Origin: Duganella flavida
GTDB taxonomy: Bacteria > Pseudomonadota > Gammaproteobacteria > Burkholderiales > Burkholderiaceae_D
DNA: 64,000 nucleotides
Direction: 5' to 3'
NCBI RefSeq assembly: GCF_009857445.1
Contig: NZ_WWCN01000020.1
Span: 1 to 64,000 of the forward strand
The position numbers and the translations under genes were made by a program. This document shows positions 60,698 to 64,000 of the stretch, in pieces. Position 1 is the first letter of the stretch; the number at the start of each line of letters is the position of its first letter. Under the pieces are notes generated by a model. That model had not been told where the DNA came from. It worked only from the letters and a program-made list of their open reading frames with translations, and did not search any database.

Positions 60698-61561
60698 TTA
60701 GTTCAGGAAGTTATCAATGCGATCATACATCCAAGCCGGATCGTCGTACATAATGAAGTGGCGCGCGGTGTCGGCGATCTCGATCTTCGCGCCTTTCAGT
60801 TGCGCGTACTGGGTGGTGAAGACGGAGGTGATGGCTGACTTGGGGGCGTAGTCCTTGTAGGCGATCCACGTGCCGAGGACCAGCGTCGGTGCTTTGATGC
60901 GGCTGATGTCCTGGCGCAGGTCGGTGGCCGTCATGTCGGCCATGACGTCGATGACGGTGCTGCGGTCCGAGTGGCCGCCGCGCGCCAGGACACGGTCGAT
61001 ATCCTCCTGCTTTGTGATCATGGTGCGTACCATTTTCATCTGTGCGTCTTTGAAGGTAGCCGGATCCTGTGCCTGCATGTTGGCGCGCATGCCGGCGGCC
61101 ATGTCCTTCAACTGTGCCGGTGTAACGCTTGGCATCTGGGCCGCGCCGAGTGCGGGCAGTGTGTCGACAATAACCAGGCGGCCCACTTGTTCTGGATGAT
61201 CGGCCGCCAGTTTCATGCCAAGGAAGCCGCCGAGGCTATGGCCGATGATCACCGGATTGGCGAATTTGTTGGCGGCGATGTAGTCGCTCAGTTGTTGTTC
61301 GACTGCTGGCAGCAGCGGTTCTGCAATCGCGGGCTGGCCGGCGAAACCGGCGAGCGTCAGCACGTGGCATTGGTATTTGCCGCCAGCGCAGTAGTGGGCG
61401 ACCGTGCCATCCCACACGTCGCCGGCCGAGCCGAGGCCGGGGATCAGGATGATCGGTGCACCTTTGCCGGTGACGTCGACTTTGAAGGCGGGATGTTCGG
61501 CAGCGGCGGCGTGGCCCAGTGCGAGCGTGGCGGCGATGGTGGCGATGATTTTGTTTAGCAT
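60698..61561 (-). CDS. Exported alpha/beta hydrolase
   Basis: A 287-residue alpha/beta-hydrolase-fold protein with a signal peptide (MLNKIIATIAATLALGHAAA). The oxyanion region is PIILIPGLGSAGDVWDG, the nucleophile elbow is VIIGHSLGGFLG (Ser in GHSLGG), and the candidate catalytic His is in DTARHFIMYDDP near the end. Small-molecule esterase or peptidase activity is likely, but the substrate is unknown. GGAGAA precedes the ATG. It heads the three-gene operon with the LytS-type kinase and LytTR regulator, so its activity may be linked to their signal. Confidence 0.85.
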   Translation of the reverse strand: MLNKIIATIAATLALGHAAAAEHPAFKVDVTGKGAPIILIPGLGSAGDVWDGTVAHYCAGGKYQCHVLTLAGFAGQPAIAEPLLPAVEQQLSDYIAANKFANPVIIGHSLGGFLGMKLAADHPEQVGRLVIVDTLPALGAAQMPSVTPAQLKDMAAGMRANMQAQDPATFKDAQMKMVRTMITKQEDIDRVLARGGHSDRSTVIDVMADMTATDLRQDISRIKAPTLVLGTWIAYKDYAPKSAITSVFTTQYAQLKGAKIEIADTARHFIMYDDPAWMYDRIDNFLN

Positions 61562-61669
61562 GGCGTTCTCCGTTGGTGAATTGGTGAGTAAGTGGAGCCA
61601 TGCTATCGGTGCGTCGCGGCGGCGGCGACGGCTTTGGGATGAGCGGTTTTACGCCGTGATGAACGGTAG

Positions 61670-63292
61670 TCAGCCCTCTGTTTTGAGCTTGCGCCATAGG
61701 GTGGTGCGGCTGATGCCGAGATAGTCGGCAGCAGCGTCGCGCCGGCCACCGAAGCGGGCCAGCACGTCGGACACGCGTTCGGCCTGCGCCGGGTGCGGCG
61801 GGACGGTCTGGGGGAGTGCTGCGGCTGGGCGGGCGGCAAGTTCGGGGGCGACGCTGAGGACGAAGGCGGGCGTTAGTGCTTGCAGCGGCTCGGCGGCGAG
61901 GAACAGGGCCAGGCGCTCGGTCAGGTTGCGCAGCTCGCGTACGTTGCCGGGCCAGTCGTAGCGTTGCAGCAGTGGCGCGCACGCTGCCATCTCTGCATGC
62001 AGGTTGGGATGCGGCCGCGCGCCCAGCGACGCCAGTGCATTCTTCAGCGACCACTCGGCCAGCGGCAGCACATCCTCGGCCCGCGCACGCAGCGGCGGTA
62101 GCGTGAGGCGCAGCACTGCCAATCGATAGAACAAGTCCGCGCGGAAGCGACCCTCGCGCACGCGCTGCTCCAGATCGCAGTGTGTGGCGCTGATGATGCG
62201 CACATTGACCGGTATCGGCCGCGTGCCGCCCACCCGCACTACCTCGCGCTCTTCCAGCACGCGCAGCAAGCGCGTTTGCAGCGTCAAAGGCATCTCGCCT
62301 ATCTCGTCGAGGAACAGCGTGCCGCGATTGGCCGCTTCAAACAAGCCAGCATGCCCGCCGCGCCGCGCGCCGGTGAACGCGCCTTCCTCATGCCCAAACA
62401 ATTCCGATTCCAGCAAGGACTCCGCAATCGCACCACAGTTCACCGCCACGAACGGCCGGTTCTGCCCCAAGGTGCGCGGCGCCTCGCGATGAATCGCCTG
62501 CGCCACCAGCTCCTTGCCGCATCCCGTCTCGCCCTGAATCAGCACCGTGGCAGGCGACTTCGCATACAGCACCACCGACTGCCGCACCGTCTCCATCGCC
62601 GCCGAATCGCCACGCAGATCGTTGATGCCATGCTTGGCACGCAGCGTGTCCGTCACCACCGCACCGCGCGCGCGGCTGCGATTCGATTCCAGCTGCGTCA
62701 AGCGCGCCATCTCCAGCGCATCATCAAACGCGTGACGGATCGAGGCAGCCGAGTATACAAACACGCCGGTCAATCCTGCTTCCTCGGCGAGGTCGGTAAT
62801 CAAGCCCGCGCCCACAATCGCCTTGATGCCGGCTGCCTTCAAATCGTTGATCTGCGCGCGCGCATCTTCCTCGGTGACGTAGGTGCGCTGCGCCACGTCG
62901 AAGCCGAAGGTGCTGGAGAACTCCGCCAGCTCAGACAAGCGCTCCTGATACGTGACGATGCCAATGCGGTCCGACACGCGACGCGCACGCGCCAACGCCT
63001 GCATCACATCGAGCCCGCTGAACTTCGCAATCACCACCGGCACCGACAAGCGGCCCTTCAGGTACGCCGCATTCGAACCGGCCGAAATCACCGCGTCGCA
63101 ACGCTCGGTGGCGAGGCGTTCGCGTATGTGCTTGGCCGCTTCGTCGAAACCAAGATTGATCGGCTCAATGGTGGCCAGGCTGTCGTATTCCAGCGTGATA
63201 TCGCGGAACAAATCGGACAGGCGCGAGACCGAAACCGTCCAGATAACCGGCTTGTCGTTGGCGTCGAAGGGCAGGGGAGTGGAATGTCGCAT
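61670..63292 (-). CDS. prpR: Sigma-54-dependent propionate catabolism regulator PrpR
   Basis: A 540-residue enhancer-binding protein. The N-terminal PrpR_N domain (about 15-190) begins KPVIWTVSVSRLSDLFRDIT and in homologues senses 2-methylcitrate. The AAA+ domain has Walker A GETGCGKELV, the sigma-54 contact motif EGAFTGARRGG, and NRGTLFLDEIGEMPL. The C-terminal Fis-type helix-turn-helix reads RRDAAADYLGISRTTLWRKL. It is divergent from prpB, whose promoter is sigma-54-type. A TATAAT lies only 6 bases before the ATG on the minus strand and no Shine-Dalgarno is seen, so the message may be leaderless. Confidence 0.95.
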   Translation of the reverse strand: MRHSTPLPFDANDKPVIWTVSVSRLSDLFRDITLEYDSLATIEPINLGFDEAAKHIRERLATERCDAVISAGSNAAYLKGRLSVPVVIAKFSGLDVMQALARARRVSDRIGIVTYQERLSELAEFSSTFGFDVAQRTYVTEEDARAQINDLKAAGIKAIVGAGLITDLAEEAGLTGVFVYSAASIRHAFDDALEMARLTQLESNRSRARGAVVTDTLRAKHGINDLRGDSAAMETVRQSVVLYAKSPATVLIQGETGCGKELVAQAIHREAPRTLGQNRPFVAVNCGAIAESLLESELFGHEEGAFTGARRGGHAGLFEAANRGTLFLDEIGEMPLTLQTRLLRVLEEREVVRVGGTRPIPVNVRIISATHCDLEQRVREGRFRADLFYRLAVLRLTLPPLRARAEDVLPLAEWSLKNALASLGARPHPNLHAEMAACAPLLQRYDWPGNVRELRNLTERLALFLAAEPLQALTPAFVLSVAPELAARPAAALPQTVPPHPAQAERVSDVLARFGGRRDAAADYLGISRTTLWRKLKTEG

Positions 63293-63340
63293 GTTTCAAT
63301 TATAGTTCAAATGCGTTTCAATGTTTCAAGTTGCAACGTG
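63293..63340. promoter_or_regulatory. Repeated GTTTCAA boxes, candidate PrpR sites
   Basis: GTTTCAA occurs at 63293-63299, 63315-63321 and 63323-63329, with a GTTCAA at 63305-63310. CGTTTCAA (63314-63321) and TTGCAACG (63331-63338) form a nearly perfect inverted repeat. The boxes lie 40-90 bases upstream of the prpB sigma-54 promoter and overlap the prpR -10 box, suiting both activation and autoregulation. Confidence 0.5.
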
Positions 63341-63380
63341 ATGTGAGTTGTAAGTGGTTGATTTGTATAGCTTCACCATC

Positions 63381-63396
63381 TGGCACAGCCCTTGCA
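63381..63396 (+). promoter_or_regulatory. Sigma-54 promoter of prpB
   Basis: TGGCACA-GCCC-TTGCA matches TGGCACG-N4-TTGCW, with exact GG-N10-GC spacing. The predicted start is near 63407, about 31 bases before ATG 63438. Confidence 0.85.
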
Positions 63397-63437
63397 CTAG
63401 AGAGCCCAACTTCAACGCAACATCGAAAGGTCCCAAC

Positions 63438-64000
63438 ATGACTCACTACTCCGCCGGCGCCGCGTTCCGCAAGGCCGTCCAGGAAGAATCCCCGCTGCAG
63501 GTGGTCGGCGCCATCAACGCCAATCACGCCTTGCTGGCCAAACGCGCCGGCTTCAAAGCGATCTACCTGTCGGGCGGCGGTGTGGCGGCGGGGTCGCTTG
63601 GCCTGCCGGACCTCGGCATCTCCAACCTCGATGACGTGCTGACCGACGTGCGCCGCATCACCGACGTGTGCGACCTGCCGCTGCTGGTGGATGTGGACAC
63701 CGGCTTTGGCGCCTCGGCCTTCAACGTCGCCCGCACCGTCAAATCGATGATCAAGTTCGGCGCCGCCGCCATGCACATCGAAGACCAGGTAGGCGCAAAA
63801 CGCTGCGGTCACCGCCCAGGCAAAGAGATCGTGTCGAAACAGGAAATGGTCGACCGCATCAGCGCCGCCGTTGACGCCCGCACCGACGACCAATTCGTCA
63901 TCATGGCCCGTACCGACGCGCTGGCCGTGGAAGGACTGGATGCCGCCATTGAACGCGCTGTCGCCTGCGTAGAAGCCGGCGCCGACATGATTTTCCCGGA
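63438..64000 (+). CDS. prpB: 2-methylisocitrate lyase PrpB, 3' end outside the window
   Basis: The first 187 codons of methylisocitrate lyase, which splits 2-methylisocitrate to pyruvate and succinate in the propionate pathway. The start is THYSAGAAFRKAVQEES, AIYLSGGGVAAGSLGLPDLG is the phosphate-loop region, LLVDVDTGFG holds metal ligands and GAKRCGHRPGKEIVS contains the catalytic C123 (the family motif is KKCGH, here KRCGH). The frame is open to the last base. It is under the sigma-54 promoter and probably followed by prpC outside the window. Confidence 0.95.
   Translation, partial: MTHYSAGAAFRKAVQEESPLQVVGAINANHALLAKRAGFKAIYLSGGGVAAGSLGLPDLGISNLDDVLTDVRRITDVCDLPLLVDVDTGFGASAFNVARTVKSMIKFGAAAMHIEDQVGAKRCGHRPGKEIVSKQEMVDRISAAVDARTDDQFVIMARTDALAVEGLDAAIERAVACVEAGADMIFP

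Overview
The window is high-GC proteobacterial DNA that most resembles an Oxalobacteraceae betaproteobacterium (Massilia/Duganella/Janthinobacterium type). This is inferred from the EpsA-type LuxR regulator, three PEP-CTERM proteins, the forms of MurJ, S20, Icd and ClpS-ClpA, and a PrpR/PrpB locus. It is not proven by any single marker. No tRNA, rRNA, CRISPR array, transposase or phage gene was seen. Nearly all of the sequence is coding; the only gene-free stretches over 300 bases are about 3303-3710 and 44026-44350. Layout: (1) 1-22321 is a large extracellular polysaccharide locus. After a truncated GINT1-like gene, a convergent O-acyltransferase and a secreted beta-propeller-like protein ending in a strong terminator, one promoter (5270-5298) appears to start a long run of tightly packed genes. 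These are a TviB-type dehydrogenase, a WbpP/TviC epimerase, two GT4 glycosyltransferases, a CapK-like adenylate-forming enzyme, a heparinase II/III-like protein, a DUF354 protein, a Gfo/Idh oxidoreductase, an aldo/keto-reductase-like protein, WecB, GalE, an NDP-sugar pyrophosphorylase, ManC and a TIGR03790-like protein. Together they can supply UDP-hexosamines, UDP-hexosaminuronic acids, UDP-ManNAc and GDP-mannose. Polymerase, flippase, export and exosortase genes are not here and probably lie to the left of the window. (2) 22318-28301 holds PEP-CTERM surface proteins, a large secreted ExeM-like nuclease, an OmpR-type regulator with an unusual receiver, and EpsA. (3) 28400-37645 is a compact, translationally coupled secretion locus that mixes type II secretion parts (GspG, GspF, GspE, secretin) with a PilM/PilN/PilO/PilP-like inner-membrane set and three more pseudopilins. 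One of these lacks Glu+5. A PEP-CTERM gene follows. (4) 38386-46956 is housekeeping: murJ, rpsT, an HD-GYP protein, rluE, icd, a cold-shock gene, clpS-clpA. (5) 47079-58965 holds an unrecognised two-gene module behind an FNR-like box, tandem tricorn-like S41 proteases, and an orphan MacB/FtsX-type permease behind an excellent sigma-54 promoter with a 15-bp inverted repeat upstream. (6) 58962-64000 holds a LytTR/LytS two-component pair with an alpha/beta hydrolase, then prpR divergent from a truncated prpB, whose sigma-54 promoter and repeated GTTTCAA boxes are visible. The most unusual parts are the hybrid secretion locus, the sigma-54/inverted-repeat control region of the orphan permease, and the unrecognised pair at 47079-49733.
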